Positions 8,517 through 17,744 of a stretch of 64,000 bases of DNA are shown one piece after another. The stretch covers positions 1 through 64,000 of the forward strand of contig JABABA010000012.1 in assembly GCA_014238415.1 (NCBI GenBank), given 5' to 3'. Position numbers and translations under genes: made by a program. Source of the stretch: Planctomycetota bacterium (GTDB lineage: Bacteria; Planctomycetota; UBA1135; GCA-002686595). How positions within the stretch are numbered: the stretch's first letter is position 1; every line of letters starts with the position of its first letter. Below the pieces are notes generated by a model. That model was not told the origin of the DNA. It did not search any database and worked only from the letters and a program-made list of their open reading frames with translations.

Positions 8517-9466
8517 TGGTGCCCAAAGAGGACTTTCTTTCCCGTTTGGATCGGTTGCTGGAAGAGGCGGCCCAGGCGGGGGAACTCTCTCGGGTGCAGG
8601 CACACGCTGCGGCCTATGGGGTCGAGTCTGACGTCCCTGATGATGCCAGCGGGTGGGGTGTGCTTTGTAAACGCCAACCCTTGAAGCATGGCATGGTGGG
8701 GAAAAGCCCCCAGATCGCGCGCGTACATCTATTGCTTGATCGACTGGCGCCAACAGATGTGACTGTGTTGATACTTGGAGAAACAGGTACGGGCAAGGAG
8801 TTGATCGCCAAGGCCTTGCACGCAGGCTCATCCCGCAAATCCAAGCGTTTGTTGGCGGAAAACTGCGCTGCGGTTCCGGCAGAGTTGCTCGAGAGCGAGT
8901 TGTTCGGCCACACTCGTGGATCCTTCACAGGCGCAGTGGGTGATCGGGACGGCCACTTTGTTGCTGCAGATGGGGGGACCATGTTCCTGGATGAGATTGG
9001 AGAGATGCCGCTGGCCATGCAGGCAAAACTCCTGCGCGTGTTGCAGGAAGGGGAGGTGCGACCAGTGGGTTCCAACAAGACCGTACAAGTCAATGTGCGC
9101 GTCGTGGCAGCCACCAACAAGAACTTGGAAGAGTCCTGCGCAGCTGGTGACTTTCGCGAAGACCTCTACTGGCGGCTGGCAGTCGTTACTGTGCAGTTGC
9201 CCTCTCTTCGCGAACGGGAGGGGGATGTGCGGCGCCTGACTTTGCACCTGCTGGCTGCTGAGGGCGAGAGCGCGGGTACGCCCGTGCGTATCAGCGAGGA
9301 GGCTCTTGCTTTTCTCGAATCTCAGTCCTGGCCCGGGAATGTGAGGCAGCTTGAGAATGAGCTTCGGCGGGCGGTTGCGCTTTGTGAGTTGACGCCGTGC
9401 GAGCCGAACGGTGCCGAACGCCGAATCGGTATCGAAAACCTCTCTTCAGACCTCTTGTCAAGGTGA
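8516..9466 (+). CDS. Sigma-54-interacting AAA+ activator lacking a DNA-binding domain
   Basis: 316 residues. A short N-terminal helical region (~1-55) precedes a complete bacterial enhancer-binding AAA+ domain: Walker A GETGTGKELIAKALH, sigma-54 contact loop GSFTGA (a GAFTGA variant), Walker B GGTMFLDEIGEM, arginine-finger region FREDLYWRL and sensor 2 WPGNVRQLENELRRAV. The protein ends about 40 residues after that with no Fis-type helix-turn-helix and has no receiver or GAF domain. Such forms, like Helicobacter FlgR, can activate sigma-54 polymerase from solution. The coupling with the helicase gene is unusual; the target is unknown. Confidence 0.9.
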   Translation: MVPKEDFLSRLDRLLEEAAQAGELSRVQAHAAAYGVESDVPDDASGWGVLCKRQPLKHGMVGKSPQIARVHLLLDRLAPTDVTVLILGETGTGKELIAKALHAGSSRKSKRLLAENCAAVPAELLESELFGHTRGSFTGAVGDRDGHFVAADGGTMFLDEIGEMPLAMQAKLLRVLQEGEVRPVGSNKTVQVNVRVVAATNKNLEESCAAGDFREDLYWRLAVVTVQLPSLREREGDVRRLTLHLLAAEGESAGTPVRISEEALAFLESQSWPGNVRQLENELRRAVALCELTPCEPNGAERRIGIENLSSDLLSR

Positions 9467-9559
9467 ACTGCCTGGGCAGGCTGCTTTCGGAGCTATGATT
9501 CGGTTGCCTTGGCTCACAGGTGGGTATTCTCTGAAGTTGGTATGGTGGCTGAGAATTCT

Positions 9560-12040
9560 ATGAAGCGCGCATGTCTGATTCTGTTGTTCGTGTCCTGCGG
9601 TGGCGGCGTGGAGCCCGGCGCTGTTGAGCAGCAGATCCTCTATGGACGGCTGGAATCGGCCGAGGAGTTGCTCGGGCGTATGGATCCTGACCATCCGAGC
9701 CGTAAGGGGTTGCAGGCTCAGATCGATGGGGTTTGGGCCGAGAGGGAGAGGGCCAAGATCGAGTGTGCCACCCTGCGAGCCGGGCGTGATGGCCGCAGTT
9801 TGGAGAGTCTGTTGGCGAGCCTAGATGATCTGGCCCAGAGCTTCACCGATGAGCAGGCTCGGGAAACAGTGTTGCGGGAGAAATCAGTCACGCTGGATTG
9901 GGATGCCGACCGCCGTTCGCGTAAGTCACATTTGATTGCGCGAGTCCCGAGCGGTGATCCTGTCCTGGACGAAGAGCAAGAGCCTGCCGTTCTGCCCCGT
10001 ATTCAGGGCCTGGTCAAGAGCATCATGGTCGATGTGGAGGCTGCCTCACGCTCGGGTGAATATGCTCGTGCCCTGGCATTGCTGGATCAGTTGATCGGAG
10101 ACCTGCCCGCACAGGCGTCCATGTTGGGGGTCGAGCTGCTGAAACATCGCGAGAGTCTTCGCAGTGCGGCAGATCAGGGCGCGAGGCGATTGATCGCGGG
10201 GGCCGAGAGCGCTCAGCGCTTACGCGGGGACCGGGCGGCCTGGGACCTGGTGGCTGCGGAGTATCTACGTTTTCCTGAGAGCGCCCTTGATGGCGAGTTT
10301 TCTCGTCGAGTCGAGCAGTGGCGTCAGGCAGTGAGCAGCATTCCCGATCGAGAAGGTGACGAATCCGAAGTGGCAGTCGCGGCTTCTGATGCGGGCACCT
10401 CTCTGGAGCCGCTTGTTGAACCGCCGGCTGCAAAGGTTGCTCCCAGTGTTCCAGAGATCGGCGATGCGCTGGGTGTGGTTGCGCGTCCTTACCCGCTTAC
10501 CTCCAGCGAACTCCTGGCTGATCCTGGCGAGCAGGCCCTGATGGGAGAAAAAGCACGCGTGGCGGGAGATCTACCCCGTGCAATTGCGCTTCTGCAAGTC
10601 GCTTCGCGTCTGACCCAGAATCCTGAATCCGCCCGCTATCGTCGCCGGGAGATGGAGTGCCGCTGGTTGGCTGCCCTGGCCAAGGTCTGGTCTTTGGACC
10701 ATGCTGAAGGAGGCGCCACCCGGGGGATCGCTCTTCAGCTCAAGGCCCTCGGTCATCAAGGGACCGAACGGGTTCTACTGGAGCTGGGGGACAATCCTCC
10801 TGCCAGTCTGGGAATCATGGTGGCATGTCTGGCCGATGGTGCGCCCAAGTTCAACGAATTGGGACTGACCATTCTCTGGGAGCAGCGGGCCGGGGGATTG
10901 CTGACAAGTGAACACACGGATCTGTTGGTAGCCCAGGCACGGGGAGAAGAAATGCCCGATGGTGGCTATTCCCTGGTGGCGGGCTCCTTTGTCGCCACCG
11001 TTGAGCATCAAGAGCAACTGATCGGAGCCAAGCTGAAATTGGAGCTGCGTAAGCTCACTACCCGCCAGGGGGAGGCCCGTGAAGAGGCTTGGGAGGTGCT
11101 CGTTGTCTTGGCCGATCAGTATCGGCTGGCTGAGATCCGTCTGGAAGAGACCCTGAATGATTTCCTTGTCCGGCACACCAAGCGAATCCTGAAGCGCGGA
11201 GAGTTCAAGCGTCTGCAGCAGCTTGCTGTGCGTCGCCGGAACCTCGAGGTGGCGAGGGAATTCGCTCTGGAACTGATCTTCGACGAGCAGGAGTACTTCT
11301 ATCCGATCCCCGACAACCGGCGCGGGGAATACAATCTGGTCCAGCGCAGGGTCGATGACCTGGTGGCCGAGGTGCGCGCGATCCGGGAGCAGCCATTCTC
11401 GGTCTCTTTGGGTGCAGCCTTCCACGAGGAACTGGGTGATCTGCAGTGGGTGCTGGGCAAGCTCCAGCGCTCAAGTCTTCCAAAGGAGCTGCCCTCCTGG
11501 CTGTTATTGATTCAACCGGAGGTCACGGATCTCAGCCTGGCAAACTTTGCTCCGAACAGGGCCGTACAGACTGAGATCCGCATCAGTGGTCTGGTGCAGG
11601 CTTACAACGAGAGCCTGTGGGCAGCAGAAGAGGAGGTGTGTCGATCCCAGGAGTCGGAACAGGTGCGAGTGACCAATCGATACAGGCGCCTCCTGGGTCG
11701 TGTCGCGTTGGCTTGGGATGCGCGGCTCCAGGCGGCGACGGTTGTACATGGGGAGTACATGAGTCGTACGGGGATCTTCAGTCACTTCGAGGAGGGCGTT
11801 CCCGGCAGGCGCACCCCTTTTGAGCGAATGACCGAGCAGGGCTATACCCAGGGTCTTGGGGAGAACATTCATGGCGGCGCGGGGGATCCCCTTGGAGCGC
11901 ATTTCGGCTGGACTCACTCATCGGGGCACCACCGAGCATTGCTTTCCCGCCAGGCCACCGAGATGGCGACATCCGTGGTGGGTCGCTATTGGACCCAGAA
12001 CTTTGGTACTGGTCGCGATTCTAGGCGCAGCATGGACTGA
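9560..12040 (+). CDS. Lipoprotein with long helical region and C-terminal CAP (SCP/PR-1) domain
   Basis: 826 residues from the ATG at 9560, chosen because it begins a lipoprotein signal (MKRACLILLFVSCGGG); an upstream in-frame start would bury it. Residues ~25-660 are alpha-helical and TPR-like, with a low-complexity linker near 290-320. The last ~150 residues form a CAP domain: VTNRYRRLLGRVALAWDARL, HGEYMSRTGIFSHF, LGENIHGG and GWTHSSGHHRALLSRQATEM. Bacterial CAP domains are extracellular and of mostly unknown activity. The next gene (81 bp on) is another helical envelope protein. Confidence 0.85.
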   Translation: MKRACLILLFVSCGGGVEPGAVEQQILYGRLESAEELLGRMDPDHPSRKGLQAQIDGVWAERERAKIECATLRAGRDGRSLESLLASLDDLAQSFTDEQARETVLREKSVTLDWDADRRSRKSHLIARVPSGDPVLDEEQEPAVLPRIQGLVKSIMVDVEAASRSGEYARALALLDQLIGDLPAQASMLGVELLKHRESLRSAADQGARRLIAGAESAQRLRGDRAAWDLVAAEYLRFPESALDGEFSRRVEQWRQAVSSIPDREGDESEVAVAASDAGTSLEPLVEPPAAKVAPSVPEIGDALGVVARPYPLTSSELLADPGEQALMGEKARVAGDLPRAIALLQVASRLTQNPESARYRRREMECRWLAALAKVWSLDHAEGGATRGIALQLKALGHQGTERVLLELGDNPPASLGIMVACLADGAPKFNELGLTILWEQRAGGLLTSEHTDLLVAQARGEEMPDGGYSLVAGSFVATVEHQEQLIGAKLKLELRKLTTRQGEAREEAWEVLVVLADQYRLAEIRLEETLNDFLVRHTKRILKRGEFKRLQQLAVRRRNLEVAREFALELIFDEQEYFYPIPDNRRGEYNLVQRRVDDLVAEVRAIREQPFSVSLGAAFHEELGDLQWVLGKLQRSSLPKELPSWLLLIQPEVTDLSLANFAPNRAVQTEIRISGLVQAYNESLWAAEEEVCRSQESEQVRVTNRYRRLLGRVALAWDARLQAATVVHGEYMSRTGIFSHFEEGVPGRRTPFERMTEQGYTQGLGENIHGGAGDPLGAHFGWTHSSGHHRALLSRQATEMATSVVGRYWTQNFGTGRDSRRSMD

Positions 12041-12121
12041 GTCCGGGCCTTGCGGGGGGCCGGAATCTCCGCTGCCCCAAAGCACAACCAATCCGGATTG
12101 TCAGCGGGTACACTGCCCCAC

Positions 12122-13165
12122 ATGGCACGAGTCAATCCCCGTACGCCCCGAACTTCAAAGAGTCAAGCTGGCCTGCATAAGGTCCAACGCACCCGTCAAA
12201 GGGCGGTCAAGAAAAGCCTGCCCACCTGGGTAATTCTGCTGGGCTTTGCTTTGGTGGTTGGGGTTGGCATTCAGGCTTTCATCAATTACGAGGAGTCTGT
12301 GAATCAGGAGAGCTTTGATGCATCTACGGTTCACGAGCAGATAACCGAGGCACTCAAGAATGGGAACGTAAAGAAGGCGGAGGAGGGATTCGAGAAGATC
12401 GAGCGCAACAATCACAGGTTGACCGCCGAGTGGCGTAAGACCTTTGCTGCTCTGAGGGTCCGATCCGAAGCCCTCTCCAAGACCAGTGTTCAGTTGGTGG
12501 ACAACATTGCGGGCACCAAGTATCTGCAGAAGAGCATACGCAACTACGAGTCGGGTTACCTGGCCAAGGAGCCCGTGCGCGCCAGAGCGCGAATTTTCGT
12601 GCAGCGTGCTCAGCACTTCCTCGACACCTGGCCCGACCATTCAGACGCAGAAGAGGTGCGCAATAAACTCAGCCGCTGGAGGGTTGTGGCGGACTTGTCG
12701 AGCCCTGCCAACCTTGAAGATGTTCTCTGGGAGACCAAGACCCTGACCTGGGCCTTTCCCAGGGACTACGCCAAAGCAATGCCCATGCTGGAGTCCTTTC
12801 GCGATGGGGCAGGCGGGGCGGATCAAACCATTCTTGAGGGAGTGATCAAGACCCACATTTCAGAGCGCGAAGAGTACTTTCAGGATCGATTTGAACAGGC
12901 AGCCTATCTGTGGGACAAGGGCGACCCTTCTAAGGCGATCGAGTACCTGGTGCAGTTGATCACAAAAATCGGTGACCCCAGCATGTCCGATCGTGCGGCC
13001 CGGGCCTTGGTCGCTTTCCACGGCCAGCTCTCCAAAGACGGCCAGACAATTCTCAACATTGTCGACACGATGAAGGGCTACAAGAACTCCCGTCGTCGGG
13101 ATTTTGACCGCATGGCCAAGAACTCCATTTGCCGGGCATTCTTCAGGGAACACGGGTTGCTCTAG
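12122..13165 (+). CDS. Single-pass membrane protein with periplasmic helical repeats
   Basis: 347 residues from ATG 12122. A basic N-terminus (RTRQRAVKKS) is followed by one membrane helix (TWVILLGFALVVGVGIQAF, about residues 36-55) and a long helical region with TPR-like pairs (EALKNGNVKKAEEGFEKIER; ARIFVQRAQHFLDTWPDH; FEQAAYLWDKGDPSKAIEYL). Orientation by the positive-inside rule puts the repeats outside the cytoplasm. It is probably transcribed with the CAP lipoprotein. No family was recognised. Confidence 0.75.
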   Translation: MARVNPRTPRTSKSQAGLHKVQRTRQRAVKKSLPTWVILLGFALVVGVGIQAFINYEESVNQESFDASTVHEQITEALKNGNVKKAEEGFEKIERNNHRLTAEWRKTFAALRVRSEALSKTSVQLVDNIAGTKYLQKSIRNYESGYLAKEPVRARARIFVQRAQHFLDTWPDHSDAEEVRNKLSRWRVVADLSSPANLEDVLWETKTLTWAFPRDYAKAMPMLESFRDGAGGADQTILEGVIKTHISEREEYFQDRFEQAAYLWDKGDPSKAIEYLVQLITKIGDPSMSDRAARALVAFHGQLSKDGQTILNIVDTMKGYKNSRRRDFDRMAKNSICRAFFREHGLL

Positions 13166-13169
13166 GAAC

Positions 13170-14120
13170 TCAAATGTCCCGCGCGCGTTTTTCTCTCCGG
13201 AAGGCGGGGTTGGGGATCGCATCGAACGAGCCGGGCTTGGTCCACCAGCGCCGTTGATGCCAGGCCCATTGCTCGGGGTTGGCCTTGATCCAGGATTCAT
13301 AGACCTGGTTCATGCGCTCCAAGAGGTCGGTGGTGGAGGCCTTGGGGTCCAGGTCTGTACGTGACCATAAGGGTGGGTCCACGTGGACTTGGTAACGGTC
13401 GCTTTGTGTATCAAACACGCAGCGCACAGGGAGCAGAGGAGCGTTGGCCGCGCGGGCGATGGCTGCAGGAGCGGTCATGGTCAGAGCCGGATGCCCCAGA
13501 AAGGACACAAACTCACCGTCCAATTGGCGGGCTTCAAGATCAGAGAGCAGGCCCAGGATGCGACCGGAGCGCAGCACGCGAAGGGTTTCCCGGGCGCTGG
13601 CATCCTGGGGCAGGGTCTCGACACCGTGTTGGGCGCGCATCTTGGTCAGCCAGTCTTGATCGCCTCGTGCGCGTCCTACCACGACCCCTCGTACTCCCCG
13701 GCGCACCAGGTAGATCGCCAGTATTTCCCAGTTGCCCATGTGTCCACCCAAGATAATCGTTCCGGGATTGGCGGCGAGGGTCTCGCTGAGGCGTTCGAAA
13801 CCTGGGCCCTCCTGCACGATTGCATCGACCCATTCACCAGCGTCTTGTCTTGAGAGGCGCACCCCGTCGGCGATTTGGCGTGCAGTGTGGGCTCGGATGG
13901 CGGCAGGCAAAGCGCGTAGTTGTGCTTCATCGAGGCCCAGGTTATCTGCTGCGAGTTTCAGATTTGAGTGCACCCTTCGGGCAGCTGAGGTGCCTCTTGC
14001 CAATCGCAGTGAGTGCTGGATCGAGCCTCGCATCAGACCGTGCGGCAACACCCGCGCCGGGATCAGAAAAGACTTCAAGAGGCCTCTACGCAGGGCTCTG
14101 GTGCGCCTAGAGGTCGCCAA
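13170..14120 (-). CDS. LpxL/HtrB-family lipid A acyltransferase
   Basis: 316 residues. The acyltransferase signature is HX4E in LGGHMGNWEILA; the later family block PEQWAWHQRRWW near the C-terminus is typical of LpxL/HtrB. A further conserved segment is LGLLSDLEARQLDGEFVSFL. These enzymes add secondary acyl chains to lipid A at the inner membrane. The gene overlaps the upstream WaaP-like kinase by 14 bp, so the two form an LPS operon reading away from lptF/lptG. Which acyl position it serves is not visible. Confidence 0.88.
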   Translation of the reverse strand: MATSRRTRALRRGLLKSFLIPARVLPHGLMRGSIQHSLRLARGTSAARRVHSNLKLAADNLGLDEAQLRALPAAIRAHTARQIADGVRLSRQDAGEWVDAIVQEGPGFERLSETLAANPGTIILGGHMGNWEILAIYLVRRGVRGVVVGRARGDQDWLTKMRAQHGVETLPQDASARETLRVLRSGRILGLLSDLEARQLDGEFVSFLGHPALTMTAPAAIARAANAPLLPVRCVFDTQSDRYQVHVDPPLWSRTDLDPKASTTDLLERMNQVYESWIKANPEQWAWHQRRWWTKPGSFDAIPNPAFRREKRARDI

Positions 14121-15327
14121 GCAAGGACTCCTTCAACTCTTGTTGTTCCTGGGGACCACATGCATGAGCCAGACACCAGGCTGAGCTGAACTCCCTGCGC
14201 TGGTCTGGGGTCCAGCCCGGGTTGAATCCCTCGATGTTGAAGCGCCAGGGGTTCACCTGCTCGGTGCGAGAGAGGTCGAGCAGATGGATATCTCCCGCGA
14301 GGATTGCTCCTTCCCGGGTGAGCCACCACTGTGAGATATTGCTGGCTTTCGGGCCGAGGCCTCGGTCGGCAATGCTGCCCAGAATGTGCCCCCAGGCCCC
14401 GGGAGAGCCTTCCTTGCCCGTCTTCATTCTGCGCGCGCCGGTCGGGACCTGGCTCACCACCCGTACGTTTCGGGAGCCAACCCAAAGGAGTACAGGTTGT
14501 TCGGCGGGAATGCCGTGCTCGGCCAGATGCCCGAGGGAGTTCCAACAGTCATGGGCTTGGTCCAAAGACGCGGGGGGCGTGCGGATCCAATCCCCGGGAA
14601 TGCGATCAAGGGCGAGCCATCCCGATTTTCGTCGGGTGGCAGCGGAACTTTCTCTCTGCCAGCGGCCGATGCGCTTGCGCCCATTCTTGCGCCGCAGGGC
14701 CCGTGCGCTGGTTTCGATAGCTGGCAGATCCAGGTTCCTTACCAGATGCGCCAGCTGTCCTTTGTTGCAGCACCGCCGTAAGCGAGCCATGACCGAAGCG
14801 CGCCAGCGGGGGCTCGTGGTTTCCCGGCAGGTCTGGCAGAGGTGCACGAGGAGCTCACGCAGCTCACGCTCACCATATGGCGCATCACTGCGTACCCCGC
14901 GCATGTCCACCAGCCAGAGCTTGTCTTGTTCGTCAAGCACCACATTTCCTGGGTGCAGATCGTCGTGCCGTACTTCGAGGACAAGTAGCTGGTACAGAAA
15001 ATCCGCCAGGGCGGCGGCGAGTGCGCATCGGGCTCCGTTCCGAGCAAAGACCTGCTCCAAGTTGCGTGCCCCTGGGATCTCTTCCATCACCAATTCCCAG
15101 TGGTTTCTCTGGAGTCGGACCTCCAGGGGTTTGGGGGCAGCGAGCCCCAACTCCCGCAAATGTACAAGGGTCTGGAACTCCTTCTGTGCGCGCCGTTGAT
15201 CCCGCAGGCCGCCGAGGAACTCAGGGGCGTGGTAGCGCTTGATCACTCTGCCCGGTCCTGGCATTGCCTGGGCAGGCACCATGAGCAGGACGGTGCGCCT
15301 GGGGCTTTGTTTGAGGATTCGCTCCAT
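14107..15327 (-). CDS. Second WaaP/Kdo kinase-family LPS core kinase
   Basis: 406 residues from the ATG at 15327. The same frame stays open far upstream, but that part is antisense to lptF. Kinase-like motifs: HAPEFLGGLRDQRRAQKEFQ, where the Ala-x-x-Glu region matches ATP-site helices; WELVMEEIPGARNL (hinge); VRHDDLHPGNVVLDE (catalytic loop) and LWLVDMRGVR (metal-binding Asp). A second half, ~210-400, with GWLALDRIPGDWIRTPP and NPWRFNIEGFNPGW, could be an additional sugar-binding or partner region. It overlaps the LpxL-like gene. The substrate is inferred to be core Kdo or heptose. Confidence 0.82.
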   Translation of the reverse strand: MERILKQSPRRTVLLMVPAQAMPGPGRVIKRYHAPEFLGGLRDQRRAQKEFQTLVHLRELGLAAPKPLEVRLQRNHWELVMEEIPGARNLEQVFARNGARCALAAALADFLYQLLVLEVRHDDLHPGNVVLDEQDKLWLVDMRGVRSDAPYGERELRELLVHLCQTCRETTSPRWRASVMARLRRCCNKGQLAHLVRNLDLPAIETSARALRRKNGRKRIGRWQRESSAATRRKSGWLALDRIPGDWIRTPPASLDQAHDCWNSLGHLAEHGIPAEQPVLLWVGSRNVRVVSQVPTGARRMKTGKEGSPGAWGHILGSIADRGLGPKASNISQWWLTREGAILAGDIHLLDLSRTEQVNPWRFNIEGFNPGWTPDQRREFSSAWCLAHACGPQEQQELKESLLGDL

Positions 15328-15423
15328 GTTCGGGGGCGTTCGACGCCCGGGTGGTGCATCATCGCATGAATCGTCGGGGTTAGGGCAATTGGGTCCGCGC
15401 ACCTGCGGTATAGAATCCGCTCC

Positions 15424-16503
15424 TTGAAGTTGCAGCTCTACATTTTGCGCCAGTTGGTCCAGGCCCTGGCCTTTGGTGTGGTGGCCATCGTTGTGCTGGC
15501 GGTGCCGGGAGTCGCCGTCAACGCGGTCCACAAGTTGCCTGCTGCGGATGCCGGTCTCCTGATGGCTTATCTGCCCACGGTGCTGCAGACCCTGGCGCCC
15601 TATGTATTGCCCCTCTGTTTTCTCCTGGCGGTTGTGGCGACCTATGGGCGGTTGGCTGCGGATCGAGAATGGACTGCGATTCAGATGGCGGGGTTTCACC
15701 CCGTCAAGCTGCTCCTGCCGGGGTTCGTTTTGGCCCTGGTTCTCTCTGGTGTGACCTGGTGGCTCTTCGCCGAGCGGGTGCCTCATACCAAATCCAACCA
15801 GAGGGCCCTGATTGCTCGCGGACTGGAGAGGACTCTCTCGAATTTGCCTCCGGGGCGCACCACAGTGGAGTTTCATGGTTTCTTTTTGCGTGGGGCCTGG
15901 CGTGATCCACGCGATCCGAATTTCTGGCATGAGGTCTACCTTCGGCGGGCGAATGAGAGCAGCGAAGAGCGCATTGATGTGTTTGCTGAACGGGCTCACA
16001 TTCGTACTGAGCAGGGTTCTCTGGTGGTAGACCTGGAGGGGGTGCGTGCCTTGGCTCCTGGTGCAGGGCTGCGTACGGAGCAGGCCCATGTGCGCTATTC
16101 GGTTCCGTTGGAGGAACTGATGGACCCGCCAAAGGTCGGTGAACGGCCGCGACCCCGTTATCGCACGGTGTCCCAGATCCACAAGGATTTGTTGGTGGAG
16201 CGGGATTCCGAAAAGCGCCGGGGTATGAGTTTTGAGATCCACAAGCGCGGCAGCCGGTCGGTGGTCTATCTCTTGTTCTTGCTGCTTGGTGCACCTACCG
16301 GATTGATTCTGCGCCGCGGGAATCAGCTGGCAGCTCTTGCGGTGGCTTCGGGCTATGGAATCGGGTACTACGCACTCTCTATGAGTTTGGGATCGGAGTT
16401 GGCAGGGCATACAAGTCTGCCCGTGGTGCTCGTGGCCTGGGGTCCAACTTGTCTGGGGGTCACGGCATCCCTGCCCCTCTTGTATCTGGGGTTGCGTCGA
16501 TGA
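15424..16503 (+). CDS. lptF: LPS transport permease LptF (YjgP/YjgQ family)
   Basis: 359 residues starting at TTG 15424. Three N-terminal membrane helices (LVQALAFGVVAIVVLAVPGV; LQTLAPYVLPLCFLLAVVAT; LLLPGFVLALVLSGVTWWLF), a ~150-residue periplasmic beta-jellyroll-like domain, and three C-terminal helices give the LptF/LptG topology. Together with LptB it forms the ABC transporter that extracts LPS from the inner membrane. It is divergent from the WaaP/LpxL pair with a 96-bp shared promoter region, and its TGA overlaps the LptG ATG (ATGA). Order makes this the F-type subunit; the F/G distinction is tentative. Confidence 0.88.
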   Translation: MKLQLYILRQLVQALAFGVVAIVVLAVPGVAVNAVHKLPAADAGLLMAYLPTVLQTLAPYVLPLCFLLAVVATYGRLAADREWTAIQMAGFHPVKLLLPGFVLALVLSGVTWWLFAERVPHTKSNQRALIARGLERTLSNLPPGRTTVEFHGFFLRGAWRDPRDPNFWHEVYLRRANESSEERIDVFAERAHIRTEQGSLVVDLEGVRALAPGAGLRTEQAHVRYSVPLEELMDPPKVGERPRPRYRTVSQIHKDLLVERDSEKRRGMSFEIHKRGSRSVVYLLFLLLGAPTGLILRRGNQLAALAVASGYGIGYYALSMSLGSELAGHTSLPVVLVAWGPTCLGVTASLPLLYLGLRR

Positions 16504-17615
16504 GAGTCCGTTATTTTTCTCACTTGCGCTTCCTGGGGAGGTTGGATCGCTATGTGGTGGCCCACTTTGTCGGCTCCTATGGCACCGCTCTTTTCTTGGT
16601 GGTTGGACTCTACCTCGTACTCGACATGGCCAACAATGCGGGTCAGTTTCTTTCCGCTGAGGATGGGAAAGAGCCGACTTCGCGAGGGGTGATCCTGCGT
16701 TACTACCTGATGCAGGTTCCTTTCCTGTTCTTGCAAGTTGCTCCCTTCGTGACCCTCCTGGCGGGTTTGTTCACGGTCAATCGTCTATTGAAGAAGAACG
16801 AAGTGACCGCCGTTCTTGCTGCTGGTGTGAGTGTTCGCAGGATACTGTTGCCGATTTTCCTGTTGGGTTGTGTTCTTTCCATGGGCATGTTTGTGTTGCG
16901 AGAGACCCTGGTGGAGACCTTGGCCGATCAGCGTGACCGTTTGCATTGGAAATTGACGGAGGGCGATCAGCCCCGGGTCTACTCCGATGTGGTGGTGCAC
17001 GACTTGTTAGGCAGTCTGGTCTTCTTGGAGCGCTTCTGGCCAGGCGAGAGCGAAGACAGTGCGCCTGAGGCCGAAGGTGTGGTGGCGATCGTGGCCGAAG
17101 CGGATGACTATGTGCGGATTGATGCGGAGAGTGCCTCCTGGAACGGCAAGGGTTGGGACCTGGTAGCTGGCCAGCGACAGGTGCTGGGCAACACTGCAGC
17201 CACGGAAGAGGTGAGCACACTCAGTGATTTTGACATGGATCCTGGACTGGCCTTGACCTATCGCCGTGCCAGGGCCGAGCCTTTGGAATTGTCCTTCACC
17301 GAAGTGGAGCGCTTGATTCGGCGTGAACCTGATGACACGGCCTTTCGTACCCTCTGGCACTACCATCTGACTTTCCCTCTGGCGAACCTGATCCTGCTCC
17401 TGGTGGGTCTGCCCCTGCTCTTCCACTATGAGCGTGGTCAGGGCTCCGAGCGTCTGATGGTGGGGGGCATCTTGTGCGTCTTCTATTTCGCTGCGGACTT
17501 CGTGTTCCGGAACCTGGGAATCAATGGAGGCCTGTCACCCCTCTTGGCCGCCTGGACCCCGGTGCTGGCTTTTGGGAGTCTGGGACTGGCGCTCTTTGAG
17601 GGCCTGCGCTCCTGA
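16500..17615 (+). CDS. lptG: LPS transport permease LptG (YjgP/YjgQ family)
   Basis: 371 residues from ATG 16500, which overlaps the stop of the upstream permease by 4 bp; a possible earlier in-frame start is within that gene and is rejected. Topology is as for its partner: TM1 GSYGTALFLVVGLYLVLDMA, TM2 LFLQVAPFVTLLAGLFTVN, TM3 RILLPIFLLGCVLSMGMFVL, a periplasmic domain (~130-270) and three C-terminal helices. The N-terminal LDRYVVAHF segment matches the coupling helix region of LptG (typically LDRY...). lptA, lptB and lptC are not in the window. Confidence 0.9.
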   Translation: MRVRYFSHLRFLGRLDRYVVAHFVGSYGTALFLVVGLYLVLDMANNAGQFLSAEDGKEPTSRGVILRYYLMQVPFLFLQVAPFVTLLAGLFTVNRLLKKNEVTAVLAAGVSVRRILLPIFLLGCVLSMGMFVLRETLVETLADQRDRLHWKLTEGDQPRVYSDVVVHDLLGSLVFLERFWPGESEDSAPEAEGVVAIVAEADDYVRIDAESASWNGKGWDLVAGQRQVLGNTAATEEVSTLSDFDMDPGLALTYRRARAEPLELSFTEVERLIRREPDDTAFRTLWHYHLTFPLANLILLLVGLPLLFHYERGQGSERLMVGGILCVFYFAADFVFRNLGINGGLSPLLAAWTPVLAFGSLGLALFEGLRS

Positions 17616-17744
17616 CTGGGCTACGGGGCCCGATCTCAGGGCCTGATAGGCCGAGATTCAAGATTGCTGCTTGCTGTTGGCCCTCGTCAGGGCTTCCATG
17701 GGGTTCCGGGAAGATTCCCCGGGTCCATTCGTCTCCCACCCACC

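Noticed and set aside
15328..16410. N-terminal extension of the second LPS kinase frame
   Set aside because: Extension is antisense to lptF; ATG at 15327 gives a normal kinase N-terminus.
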